From the NCBI GenBank assembly GCA_003116975.1, contig BGKB01000170.1, forward strand, positions 62,001 through 126,000: a stretch of 64,000 bases of DNA, in the 5' to 3' direction. This DNA is from Aurantiochytrium sp. KH105. Lineage: Eukaryota; Sar; Bigyra; Thraustochytrida; Thraustochytriidae. Made by a program: the position numbers and the translations under genes. Below the pieces are notes generated by a model. That model was given only the letters and a program-made list of their open reading frames with translations, searched no databases and was not told the origin of the DNA. This document shows positions 18,360 to 28,117 of this stretch, one piece after another; position 1 is the stretch's first letter; every line of letters begins with the position of its first letter.

Positions 18360-20408
18360 ATGATGGACGATGACGATGACTTCTTTGGCAGCCTCGGCGG
18401 AGGCGGAAGCGGCGGAGAGATGGGCATGGGCATGAACATGCACGTAACACTTTTGCGAATCGGACAGACGCCGGACCCCAAACTCGGCGTCGCGCTCTAC
18501 ATCGACCCCGAGGTGACCCTGCAAACCTTTCTAAAAAAGGCCGCCGAGAGACTGAACGTCAACGAGGCGCGCCAAGTTCTCAATGTGGACGGTGACGTTG
18601 TTGACGACTTTGTCCTTGTCAACAATCGTGAAGCGCTGTACATTGTCACGGACGAAGACCAGGACGTAAACGGTACTGGCCTAGCGCAGGAGACTGCAAG
18701 ATGCGACGAGAATGGCGATGCTCTCCTGGGCAGCGACGATAACGCCAGCGAAACTGGCACAATCGGGTGCGGCGCATCCCAAGAACGCGTTGGCAGCTAC
18801 ATTCTTGGTAAATTTCTCGGCAGCGGCTCGTTTGGAAAAGTACATATCGGAACACACATCATGACCCACGAGCAGGTCGCGCTCAAATTTCTCAGTAAGA
18901 ACCAAATGGGAAGCACGCAGGATGCAGAGCGCGTCTTTACAGAGATCCAGTGCCTGAACTCGCTCGATCATCCAAATGTCATCAAGCTACTGCACGTTAT
19001 CCAGACGCCCGATGACATGGTACTTGCTCTTGAGTTTGCAAGTGGAGGTGACCTCAAAGAGGTTGTCGAGGAAGGGCCTCTTGAAGAGGACCTTGCCTCC
19101 CGCATCTTTGTACAGATTCTCGAGGGCGTCACGTACTGCCACCGCCATCACATTATTCACTACGATCTCAAACTTGAGAACATTTTGCTTGCAGAAACGC
19201 AAGACCCTCATCTCGCACTGCACGCCACGGACCCGGTTGTTGAGCCAACCACAGGGCGAAACATTCCATCCAGGGTTGATGAAAGCATCGGGGACCACCG
19301 CGATCCCTCCGCGGCTCCAAATGAAACTGCTGGCGATGGACAAAGCATCGGGACGGAGGACCCTCTCGCGGCCCGCCGAAAACGACTCTTGGGCCTTCAA
19401 GTGAAAATCACGGATTTTGGACTCTCTCAGCTGTGCAATCCTGGCCAGACCTCCGAGTACACGGCTGGAAGCCTTGCTTACATTGCTCCAGAAGTCTTTG
19501 CAGCAGGAGAAACCGCGGGACCGCCGCGCGATGTCTGGGCGTTGGGCGTTATTCTCTTCACCATGGTGTGCGGACGTCTTCCCTTTTCTGGATCTACGTT
19601 TCAAGAGGTCTCTGAAAAGATTCGTCGGGGCACATACTCGTGGGAGAGCGCCGACGCATCCGTTTCGGAGTCGTTCAAGCAGCTCATTGCTGGTATGCTC
19701 AATACGAACCCAGAAGAACGTATGACTGTTTCCGAAGTTCGCCTCATGTCCTGGATCGACCGCGGTCTTCCCCACACGCGCGGCGACGCTCCGCAACCAA
19801 GCGAGAAAGATCTCAACGAACTCGTCTCACCGATCAAGACAGCTCGCACAACATCCGGGGATGAACCAAAGACTTCGAGATCGCCCATCTCGACCAGCTC
19901 GCGGAGCTTATCGAGAGCACGATCGCCCGCCACATCCCCCTCGGCCTTGGCAAAATCTTCTTCGTCTGCTCGCGTTCAAAGCCGCGGTGTTCACGGCACT
20001 TCATCTACCACCTCGTCTCCTTCCTCTGCGTCGCCGCAAGCTTCGCCTCCTGGTTCGCCACTTTCATCAACGCGTGCAAACGGCCAAGTGTCCGTGCCGA
20101 CTCCCCATCATAAGAATTCTGCAAACCACCCACAAAGCGCAGCAAGTCACGAGCCGCGGAATGGACATCAATCCCATCGCCGTCTACTGTCCAGTGATCG
20201 AGTTGGGAGCAAATCAAACATTGCAGAGGACGGAAGACCGCGGTCAAGCAGCTCGAGTTCTTCCGGGAGCGGCAAACGCCTTCAAACCGTTCAGCTCTTG
20301 GAGCGAAGACCATCGACAAGTGGAAGTATTCGATCCGGAGCGTCGAGGGGCGCGTTGCCGCCTTTGACGCGTAAAGGCGGCACCACTTCAAGAGTTGAAC
20401 AAAACTAG
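18360..20408 (+). CDS. Ser/Thr protein kinase (CAMK/SNF1-like) with altered HRD motif
   Basis: 682 residues from the chosen start, an ATG in the context GCCACCATGATGG; an in-frame ATG 33 bp upstream is less likely. Residues about 25-105 form a small domain (MHVTLLRIG ... VTLQTFLKKAAERL ... ALYIVTDED) that looks like a beta-grasp module. Kinase domain about 145-445: glycine loop GSGSFGKV, lysine in VALKF, alpha-C Glu in FTEIQCL, catalytic loop HYDLKLEN, ITDFG, IAPEVF and DVWALGVILF. The catalytic Asp, Lys and Asn are present, but Arg of HRD is Tyr, so it is a non-RD kinase. About 70 extra residues sit between the catalytic loop and DFG. The overall pattern resembles CAMK/SNF1-related kinases. 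The C-terminal 220 residues are Ser/Pro-rich and likely disordered. Confidence 0.9.
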   Translation: MMDDDDDFFGSLGGGGSGGEMGMGMNMHVTLLRIGQTPDPKLGVALYIDPEVTLQTFLKKAAERLNVNEARQVLNVDGDVVDDFVLVNNREALYIVTDEDQDVNGTGLAQETARCDENGDALLGSDDNASETGTIGCGASQERVGSYILGKFLGSGSFGKVHIGTHIMTHEQVALKFLSKNQMGSTQDAERVFTEIQCLNSLDHPNVIKLLHVIQTPDDMVLALEFASGGDLKEVVEEGPLEEDLASRIFVQILEGVTYCHRHHIIHYDLKLENILLAETQDPHLALHATDPVVEPTTGRNIPSRVDESIGDHRDPSAAPNETAGDGQSIGTEDPLAARRKRLLGLQVKITDFGLSQLCNPGQTSEYTAGSLAYIAPEVFAAGETAGPPRDVWALGVILFTMVCGRLPFSGSTFQEVSEKIRRGTYSWESADASVSESFKQLIAGMLNTNPEERMTVSEVRLMSWIDRGLPHTRGDAPQPSEKDLNELVSPIKTARTTSGDEPKTSRSPISTSSRSLSRARSPATSPSALAKSSSSARVQSRGVHGTSSTTSSPSSASPQASPPGSPLSSTRANGQVSVPTPHHKNSANHPQSAASHEPRNGHQSHRRLLSSDRVGSKSNIAEDGRPRSSSSSSSGSGKRLQTVQLLERRPSTSGSIRSGASRGALPPLTRKGGTTSRVEQN

Positions 20409-20722
20409 ACGGTTCGAGAGAATCAAATCGATCAACAGCATCATTTTGTCTTTTGTTTCTTCCTTTTCAGAAAAGAAAAAGTATTGAAGAAGGCCCAAAC
20501 AACGCCAATCGACTTCTTTCGTTTACTGATCAAATAACAAGCTCTCCATGCTCGTACGCACGCCCCACGCGACTCCTGCAACTAAAGCTTGATTTTTTGA
20601 TCGAAAAATGATTTTTCTAACATTGTTGTTGCAAATCGGAGATTTTACCCTTGTTGAAAGGAGGCATAGGGAAGGAAAGGGGCTGTTGGCATGCTTGTCG
20701 CTTTTGTCGATTGCACGGCCAC
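20409..20722. other. Convergent 3' spacer between kinase and ankyrin genes
   Basis: AT-rich 3' flanks, including a T-rich run at 20443-20475. Nothing else is seen. Confidence 0.6.
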
Positions 20723-21460
20723 TCATTTGCTCTGTTCTTCAAGAAATGATACAAGCGCCCGGACGCGCTCACCCTCCTTGCCGGACCGCAACAAGTCTTC
20801 GTCGTCAAGTTCCTCCTGAAGTACCTCTAATGGCGTGAGACCTTCACTGCTTACATGACTAAGGTCTCCACCATGCGCCAGTAGCAACTTCATGCATTCA
20901 ACGTCCCTGCAATAATGCATGGCTGTTTCATCATCGTTGTCTTCTTGGTTGACCTCGATTCCGTCCTGCTCCAACAAAAATTTGGTGACTTCAGTTTGAC
21001 CATAAGAAACGGCAGCCATCAGAGCAGTGTAGCCTTGTTCATCTCCAGCATTGATGTCGACCTTTCCTGAAATTAAGAGCGCCTTGAGAACCTCCAGGTC
21101 GCCATTTGTCGCAAGAAGAACGAGATTGTTGTCAGACTCGGCAGCCTTTGCGAACGCCGCGTCGCCCAGGTTTATCCCTTCCGCAGCGCTGCTGCTCCCT
21201 GCATTCTCGTCATTGTCGTTATCATCCTCGTTTTCATCGACGCCAACATTGTTCATGCGCTGGGCAAGCGCCGCAAATTCATCGAGAGTGTAGTGCGTGT
21301 GCACGACATTTCCATCCTCGCTCTCGACATCATTCTCCTCGGTCATACCGATGACAATCGAGGGGGCTGCGGGCGGCTGTCCTTCCTGCTGCTGCTGCTG
21401 CTGCTGCTGTTCTTGCTCAAGATCGCCGCCGGCAGGAGCAGCGGCGCCACCATCCGTCAT
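20723..21460 (-). CDS. Ankyrin-repeat protein
   Basis: 245 residues from the chosen start (GCAGCCATGACGG, good context). The open frame continues upstream; a Met at 21676 (MSGSSSSRPS) is the alternative, but that extension is Arg/Leu-rich and looks like leader. After a Gln-rich stretch coded by a CTG/CAG tract (21390-21415) and an acidic Asn/Asp region, residues about 115-220 hold three ankyrin-type units: LVLLATNGDLEVLKALL, GYTALMAAVSYGQTEVTKFLL and DETAMHYCRDVECMKLLLAH, then a capping GLTPLEVLQEEL. It resembles small cytosolic ankyrin proteins of fungi. Such repeats bind other proteins; the partner is unknown. Confidence 0.82.
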   Translation of the reverse strand: MTDGGAAAPAGGDLEQEQQQQQQQQEGQPPAAPSIVIGMTEENDVESEDGNVVHTHYTLDEFAALAQRMNNVGVDENEDDNDNDENAGSSSAAEGINLGDAAFAKAAESDNNLVLLATNGDLEVLKALLISGKVDINAGDEQGYTALMAAVSYGQTEVTKFLLEQDGIEVNQEDNDDETAMHYCRDVECMKLLLAHGGDLSHVSSEGLTPLEVLQEELDDEDLLRSGKEGERVRALVSFLEEQSK

Positions 21461-22039
21461 GGCTGCCGACCTTTTCGCTTCGAAAAATTCTCTACTTGCC
21501 CGTTCAACCAGACGGGCAACCGAAGTTATGCTGCAGCGCAAGAGCGCTAGCTGAGTCGAGTCGCAAAGCAACGTCCGCAAGCCAACACGCTCGGACACGC
21601 TGCGCAGGGCTGGCTGGCCGATGATCCCGATCTGCTGGGCTCGCGTGGAGGGTCTGCTCGAAGAACTGCCACTCATACTGGACTTTACCTCTTCGGGCCC
21701 TTTCTTACACGGATAAGAGGCACAACAACGGCTATATGGGAAAGTTGGTGTATGCGGGATCGCCGTGCACGCGAGATGCGAGTCGCGAGACGCGGCCATC
21801 AGATTGCGAGGCAGGCGTGCACGCTGTGAGCGAGTGGCGGCCTTTGCTCGGGCGCGCAGGCGCGCAGGCAGGCAGCAAGGAAAGCAAGGAAGGAGGCGTG
21901 ACAAAAGTAAAGCCCGCCTGGACGTTTGCATCGCCTAGCAGTAGCGCTTGCTTTGCTGTGTGCTGCTCTGCTCTACACTACTCTGATCTGCTCTGATCTG
22001 CTCTGAGCTACTCGCCTAGGTTGGCAGACTTTAGCGACA
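21461..22039. other. Divergent promoter between ankyrin and SAM-domain genes
   Basis: Contains TCTGC/TCTGA pentamer repeats at 21962-22010, ending 30 bp before the SAM-gene ATG, and the open leader region of the ankyrin gene. No further gene is seen. Confidence 0.55.
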
Positions 22040-23398
22040 ATGCCTCGGGGAGCGGCGAGAACGCAGCAGCAGACGAGGCCCTCGGACAAGCTTCGCGAAG
22101 AAAGCATGCAAATGGAGTGGAACTTGCATAAACTGCGTAACTCGCTCGAGCGCGAGCGTGCCAAGGCTCCGTCCACCAAAGCTGGCGCAGGACCCATTTG
22201 GCAAAGCGCGTCGACGAACAAAGGGTCCTTGCGCGCCTTTGCAAGCGACGTCCGAGGCGGATCGCGATCCCAAGGCACAAAGGGCGCATCATCACGCGCT
22301 GCCAAGGGCAACGCAAAAGGCTCGAGTATCTCCTCGACAAAGCCCAAGAAGCGCATACTTCGTGGCAATGAATGCCCCGAATGGACGAAATCTGATGTGC
22401 AACAGTGGCTGCACTCTCTCGGACTTGAAAAATACAAAAAGATTTTCGCTGAAAATGAGATCGACGGGGCTGTCCTGCTCGAGCTGGGTGTCGACGACCT
22501 CGACTATATGAACATAAATGCGCTGGCTCATCGGAAGGCTCTTCTCAAAGAAGTAGCACGTCTGAAACGCTGCATTGATCTAGGCACTGACGGAAGACCA
22601 AGTTCGCGGCAGCTACAGCCCCTTCGTAGCGGCCGTTCCCAATACGCTGACGCCGGTGCGCACGATGCAGCGCAGTCGAGTCCCCGACAAGTCCCGGTTT
22701 CAGCCACAAGCAGCAGTGGTGGAGGCGGGTATCAAGGCGGATTATTGGACGAGGCTGCGGAGCACGAGGCCTTCAAACGAGCCGTGGAAGAGTGGCGAAA
22801 TGGTGGCAGCAGCACAACAAAGGCACAATCGCAGTCGCAAACTCGCGCCAAGTCAGCCAAGGATGGATCCACAGGAGATGGGCCTGCACTTCGAGAAATT
22901 GTCGTGCAAAGCGCCAGAGGCGGAGCAAATGCTGTCGAGGGAGAGGGGAAGTCGGATCAGCCTGCCGCCCTTCATGGTGTGCTTGATGAAGAGGCCGAGA
23001 GACGCGCATTTCAGGAAGCTGTCCAGGAATGGCGTAATTCCGGTGGGGCGGCCTCTAGAGTTGATGTTGTTGACTACAAGACGCACAAGCAAGGTGCGCG
23101 TGCCAAGCGGTCAGAAAAGGTGCAAGCTATGCTCGAGGCATACGAGACAAATCTGAAGAAAAAGAATGCGACATCAGCATCGCTTCCTGAATCTGCATGC
23201 CCAGGAAGGCATGCTGGGGAATCAAGTCCGCGCGAAGAAGAGCGACCGCAAGGGTTCGCGTTCCCTCTCAAGTCTGGTCGCAAAGAAGGTAAGGCAATGG
23301 AAGGGAAAGCGAACGAAGAACAAAAACATGGACCACCGCCGAGTTTGATTCCAGGAAACATTGACGTTTCTGGATGGGACTTTGACGCAGCATTCTGA
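22040..23398 (+). CDS. SAM-domain protein with repeated EWRN motifs
   Basis: 452 residues. A basic N-terminus is followed by a SAM domain at about 112-176 (WTKSDVQQWLHSLGLEKYKK ... IDGAVLLELGVDDLDYM ... HRKALLKEV), a fold that usually mediates oligomerisation or protein binding. Further on, two copies of a short motif occur about 80 residues apart: LLDEAAEHEAFKRAVEEWRN and VLDEEAERRAFQEAVQEWRN. This amphipathic helix motif is recurrent in protist scaffold proteins in my recollection, but its role is not known to me. The rest is Ser/Lys/Gly-rich and probably disordered, ending WDFDAAF. The start codon (ACAATGCC) is the first Met after the pentamer-repeat leader. It pairs head-to-head with the ankyrin gene. 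Confidence 0.82.
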   Translation: MPRGAARTQQQTRPSDKLREESMQMEWNLHKLRNSLERERAKAPSTKAGAGPIWQSASTNKGSLRAFASDVRGGSRSQGTKGASSRAAKGNAKGSSISSTKPKKRILRGNECPEWTKSDVQQWLHSLGLEKYKKIFAENEIDGAVLLELGVDDLDYMNINALAHRKALLKEVARLKRCIDLGTDGRPSSRQLQPLRSGRSQYADAGAHDAAQSSPRQVPVSATSSSGGGGYQGGLLDEAAEHEAFKRAVEEWRNGGSSTTKAQSQSQTRAKSAKDGSTGDGPALREIVVQSARGGANAVEGEGKSDQPAALHGVLDEEAERRAFQEAVQEWRNSGGAASRVDVVDYKTHKQGARAKRSEKVQAMLEAYETNLKKKNATSASLPESACPGRHAGESSPREEERPQGFAFPLKSGRKEGKAMEGKANEEQKHGPPPSLIPGNIDVSGWDFDAAF

Positions 23399-24129
23399 CG
23401 GATGACCCGCAGTATGAGCTTGCAAGCGACGCAAACTATTGAATAATGGTGCCAACATTCATTTTGTCTCTCCGACTCTCCCATTTTCCCTTCTTTCTTT
23501 TCTTTTTCCTTTTCATGATTCCTTTTATCTGCAAGGTTCCTTCTCTGTTCGTAACGGAGGCTTAATGTTGCTGGAAGGCAAGAGTAGCCTTGCAACGAGA
23601 CTTCAGGGGCAGAGGGGAAAGAGGTGTCCAAGCTCAATTGACCAAAATTGCGGAATGCCTATTCTTTAAACTAATGCTACAAGCGCCATAAACGCATTTC
23701 CCAAACACTGTTTCAAGCTGCGCCCCGCCGCGTCCGGCAGAGACAGCCCCTCGCTTTGCTTTCTCGCGCATCGCAGCGCACTTTGGAACCTTACATTCAC
23801 GATGCCACCGGTGGTGGCTGTCAGTGGATGGCAACAAAGAAAACGAAGAGAAAAAGACTTGCACGTGCCGGCTGTGGTTCACCAGTCAACAGACTTGCAA
23901 CAATAGTTTTGCCTATACGGCAGAGCGTCGGCGGAGCGCGGCGCGACCAATCCCCTTTCGCCGCGCAAGCACCAACGCACCTGGTGCGTTGTCCCCGGCT
24001 CCCTTCCTACCTTCCCTCCTCGGGTACCCCTTGGCACTTTTCAGCGCGACAGGTTCTCTTCAAGTTCTCGAGCTCTCGTGACCTGCTGTCCGCTGCCAAG
24101 GCAAACCAGCAAACCTGCAAGATGCGAAC
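23399..24129. other. Spacer between SAM-domain and TPR genes
   Basis: A T-rich 3' flank (23455-23530), then mixed sequence with no gene, leading into a probable promoter for the TPR gene. Confidence 0.55.
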
Positions 24130-26814
24130 ATGAGCTCGCGCGACGCCAAGCGCACGCAGCGCCTGAGTAAGGACCGGAGCCAGCGCCTCAGCCAGCGGCA
24201 GCTCGAGGCGGTTCCTTTTGACGATGGCAACCCTCGCAGATAGTCCCTTCGTCTTGCGCCGAGCCCTGAAGTCGTCCAAGAAGCCGAACGCAAGCTCGTC
24301 GCGAGCAATCAGAGCGGCCCGGGGGACGAAGTTTTCCCAGCCGAGGCCCGCGCCATCATCGATCCTCGTAGCATCTCCTTTCGCGCCGTCAAAGCCATCT
24401 ACGAAGACGTGCTTAGTGGAGCCTTGGTCCCGGACGTCGAGCTCTTTGAAGCTTCGCGAGACCTCTCCGAAAAGATCACCATAGGAACAACTATCAAGGT
24501 CTCTGAGGAGAACGAGGATGGCTCTCGCGAAGGCCGCGTCCACTACGCCGATGAGCAAATTGCGTTTATGCCCGGCGAAGACGCCAAAGTAAAAAAACGC
24601 TGTGACTGGGCCACCGAGGATATTGCGCAGTACGTAATTCCTGAACTGATTACAAACGACAAGCAAATCTACCTCCACCATCTTGACGATGCTGATGTGG
24701 GTGGCGAGTTCCAGGGCACATTTGTGAGCCAGGCGCGGAAAACTCGATTCAGAGATCTCGTCTCCGCGCTGGAAGCCCACTTTGGCGATAAGGCGGCGTC
24801 CGCCTTTGTCTGGCTCGACATCTTTAGCGCCAACCAGCCAGAACTCACACGTCGCGACGGAGGTACGCCTGATGAAATGAGAAAGGCCTATGAGGAGTAC
24901 ATGACAGTTGGTCTTCATCGCGCCATTGCCAAGTTTGAGGAATTGGTGGTGTTTTTTGACCACTGGGACATACCAGCTCCTCTGCAGCGCGCGTGGTGCG
25001 TGTGGGAGGTGCTGGGAGCCGTAAAGGCCGACCGGCCTCTACGGATTGTCATTACACCAGGTGAGGAGGAAGACTTTGAGGAGCAGCTTCTTGAGAATCC
25101 TTATGAGATTGCCAAGATCATGGCAGACAACAATGACATGCGCAACGCCAAGTGCTACAAAGCTGAAGATAAGAAGATGATTGACGATGCTGTCAGAGAA
25201 ATCGACGGGGACTTTACAAAGCTAAATATGGTGGTGAACGACCGTGTGCGAGAGTGGCATATGCAAATGGCTCGACAAGCAGTCGTCAAAGCACGACAGC
25301 GAGAGAATGAAGAGGGTCTGGCGGATATTCTTTGGAGTGCCGGGGCTCTTTTCAATAGCCAAGGCTTATCAAATGAGGCCTTGACGAATTTCGAGGAAGC
25401 GCTGTCGATTCGCAAGGAAATTCCTGGCGACCGGCATCCCGATGTGGCGACAACTCTCAACAACATCGCCCTAGTGTATCACTCACAAGGCCGCTACGAG
25501 GAGGCCTTGGCGAACTTCGAGGAAGCGTCGATTCGCAAGGAAAGTCTTGGCGACCGGCATCCCGATGTAGCTAACACGCTCAACAACATCGCCGGCGTGT
25601 ATGACTCACAAGGCCGCTACGAGGAGGCCTTGGCATACTACGAGGAAGCGCTGTCGATTCGCAGGGAGAGTCTTGGCGACCGGCATCTCGATGTGGCTGA
25701 CACGCTCAACGACATCGCCGGCGTGTATGACTCACAAGGCCGCTACGAAGATGCCTTGGCATACTACGAGGAAGCGCTGTCGATTTGGAGGGAGAGTCTT
25801 GGCGACCGGCATCTCGATGTGGCGACCACGCTCAACAACATCGCCATCGTGTATGACTCACAAGGCCGCTACGAGGAGGCCTTGGCGTACTACGAGGAAG
25901 GTCTTTCCATCAGCAAGGAAAGTCTTGGCGACCGGCATCCCAATGTGGCGTCCACGCTCAGCGGTATCGCCTCTGTGTATTACTCACAAAGCCGCTACGA
26001 GGAGGCCTTGGCGTACTGCGAGGAAGCGCTGTCGATAAAGAAGGAAAGTCTTGGCGACCGGCATCCCTCTGTGGCGACTACGCTCAACAACATCGCCAAT
26101 GTGTACAAAGCACAAGGCCGCTGCGAGGCGGCCTTGGCATACTACGAGGAAGCGCTGTCGATTTACAAGAAAAGTCTTGGCGACCGGTATCCCGATGTGG
26201 CGACCACGCTCAGCGGTATCGCCTCTGTGTATTACTCACAAAGCCGCTACGAGGAGGCCTTGGCGTACTACGAGGAAGGTCTTTCCATCAGCAAGGAAAG
26301 TCTTGGCGACCGGCATCCCGATGTGGCGACTACGCTCAGCGGTATCGCCAATGTTCACAAAGCACAAGGCCGCTACGAGGAGGCCTTGGCGTACTACGAG
26401 GAAGCGCTGTCGATTTACAAGAAAAGTCTTGGCGACCGGCATCCCTCAGTGGCGACCACGCTCAACAACATCGCCAGCGTGTATGACTCACAAGGCCGCT
26501 ACGAGGAGGCCTTGGCGTACTACGAGGAAGCGCTGTCGATTTACAAGGAAAGTCTTGGCGACCGGCATCCCGATGTGGCGACTACGCTCAGTGGTATCGC
26601 CAATGTGTATGACTCACAAGGCCGCTACGAGGAGGCCTTGGCGTACTACGAGGAAGCGCTGTCGATTTACAAGGAAAGTCTTGGCGACCGGCATCCCTAT
26701 GTGGCGTCCACGCGCAGCAACATGCGAATCACGAGAGAGAGGATGCAAGCGAACACCAAGAGACGGTTCCCGCTGCAGAAGCTCGCGTGCTTTTGGGGCA
26801 AAAAAAAGACGTAA
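24130..26814 (+). CDS. TPR-array protein (kinesin-light-chain-type repeats) with receptor-like N-terminal domain; in-frame TAG near its start
   Basis: From ATG 24130 the frame runs MSSRDAKRTQRL..., meets TAG at 24241-24243, then stays open to 26814 in the same frame with coding-like composition (LRLAPSPEVVQEAERKL, ARAIIDPRSISFRAVKAIY). Either the gene carries a nonsense change or sequence error, or a weak 102-bp in-frame intron (24211-24312, GT...AG) removes it, or translation starts at ATG 24568. The domain before the repeats (about 24600-25120) shows GTFVSQARKTRFRDLVSAL, FVWLDIFSANQ and RAWCVWEVLG, a layout I recall from protist proteins that join a TIR-like or related domain to TPRs. Then come ten full and one partial 42-residue TPRs of kinesin-light-chain type (EALAYYEEALSIYKESLGDR...). 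The C-terminus is basic. Role inferred: ligand-binding scaffold or receptor. Confidence 0.72.
25372..26726 (+). repeat. Eleven tandem 126-bp TPR-coding repeats
   Basis: Units of 42 codons, nearly identical in DNA. The second unit lacks one codon (EEASIRK rather than EEALSIRK). Variable residues cluster at the position after SI (R, W, S, K, Y) and at the end of the second helix (YDSQ, YYSQ, YKAQ, HKAQ). Repetition keeps a second frame open across the array. Confidence 0.95.
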
Positions 26815-27190
26815 CACGGGGACAACAACGTTTAAGAATTCAGGTGATCTTGACTGACAGTGAGCGAGCGCGACATTCGCGAATCCGGATTTCCCGCCAC
26901 CCCAGCTGGGAATAACAAATTAGATCAAATGAAGAGGGGCCTTCAAGGCCATCAGCCATGCTCAAATCGTTTAATCTCCTTGATACGAAAATAGTATGGA
27001 GTAGCATTTATACCGACCTAATGAGGAGTATTATGTTATAACTCAGGTCTGAAACCGGTTTCCTCTTTCCATCTCCCAAGTACTCCCAAGTAGGAGTGCG
27101 GATGCATGCATCGACCCGAAATTCGAAAGAGAAAGAAATCGTACAAAAATGATCATGATGAAAGAAGAAAAAGTCTAGGCGGGGTCAGTC
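26815..27190. other. Convergent 3' spacer, AT-richer
   Basis: Between the TPR gene and the EGF gene. No gene or notable repeat is seen. Confidence 0.6.
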
Positions 27191-28117
27191 TCATGCCTGC
27201 ACAGCAAGAACATCCTGAAGAGCGCAGTTTTCACCAGCATAGCCAGTGAAGCAGTTACACGTTCCCGTTTCGTAATCGCAAATGCCGCGATTTGAACAGT
27301 CCACATGACAGAGGTTGCCGGCAGAACCACCATTTACAGCATCGTCAGAGATCTCTCCAGTAATAAAGTCTTGTATCTTGTTTTCGCAGTCAGTCTCGTC
27401 CTCGTCGGTCATCGGATCGTTGCCGCTCGGACAATGCCGCTTCTCGCAGTACGTTCCAAAGTACTCAGATAGCTGTGTTTCTCCCGAAGAGAGCCCGACA
27501 GTCCACACCGAGTCACAGTAGCAGGCGGTGATCATGTCCTCGTCCCAGGTTGTGGATAAAGGGTAGCCTCCATATGAAGTGGCCGGCGTAAGTGGCTGCG
27601 CGTCAGTCCTGGTGGCTAGTTCTGCAAGAGTGAGACACTGGCCATGGCCACTGCATGAAAGAGCGTCCTCTTCCTGGGTCATTTTACACGAGCGTCGTTC
27701 GCAAGCAGTGCCAGCGTAGCCCTCAAAGCATTTGCACGTGCCCAACGCGCGGTCACAGTAGCCTGCGTCAGAGCACTCGACTTCGGCATGGGCTTGCGTT
27801 GCGCTTGATGGAATATCAGCCCACGATTTCCCAAAGGGGCAGACCAGCTCTGAGCAGTCTGGCGCCGGGTGTGGCGGCTGCAGTTTCCTTGAGAGCTCCT
27901 CGCTGCTCCCGAACCCTTCAAAGCACTGGCACGCCTTGATTTGTGACGTACAGAGGCCGTGGCCACTGCACGTGACGAGAACGCCATCCACCATCTTTTG
28001 AAACACTGAGCATTCATTCGAAGCTGCCACCCGTCGCGCCGCCAGCGCCACCGCCAGCAAGACCCAGGTCGTCCTGCGCGCGGCGCGCGCCCCGAGCACC
28101 ATCGCCGGTCGTCCCAT
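27191..28117 (-). CDS. Secreted EGF-like repeat protein
   Basis: 308 residues. The N-terminus is a probable signal peptide (residues 1-32: a basic stretch then TWVLLAVALAA). Four Cys-rich units follow, with the pattern CSGHGLC ... CQCFEGFG, CSDAGYCDRALGTCKCFEGY, CSGHGQC ... CYCDSVW and CSNRGICDYETGTCNCFTGY. The last two glycine-aromatic closures (GYAGTAC, GYAGENC) are classic EGF/tenascin-type. No C-terminal membrane segment or GPI signal is visible, so it is likely secreted or loosely attached. This CSGHGxC style is common in stramenopile surface proteins. The ATG is directly preceded on the coding strand by a CAGAG pentamer repeat. Confidence 0.88.
   Translation of the reverse strand: MGRPAMVLGARAARRTTWVLLAVALAARRVAASNECSVFQKMVDGVLVTCSGHGLCTSQIKACQCFEGFGSSEELSRKLQPPHPAPDCSELVCPFGKSWADIPSSATQAHAEVECSDAGYCDRALGTCKCFEGYAGTACERRSCKMTQEEDALSCSGHGQCLTLAELATRTDAQPLTPATSYGGYPLSTTWDEDMITACYCDSVWTVGLSSGETQLSEYFGTYCEKRHCPSGNDPMTDEDETDCENKIQDFITGEISDDAVNGGSAGNLCHVDCSNRGICDYETGTCNCFTGYAGENCALQDVLAVQA

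Noticed and set aside
26051-26857. 268-codon frame overlapping the TPR array
   Set aside because: Stays open only because the same 126-bp unit repeats; the Arg/Thr-rich product has no TPR pattern.
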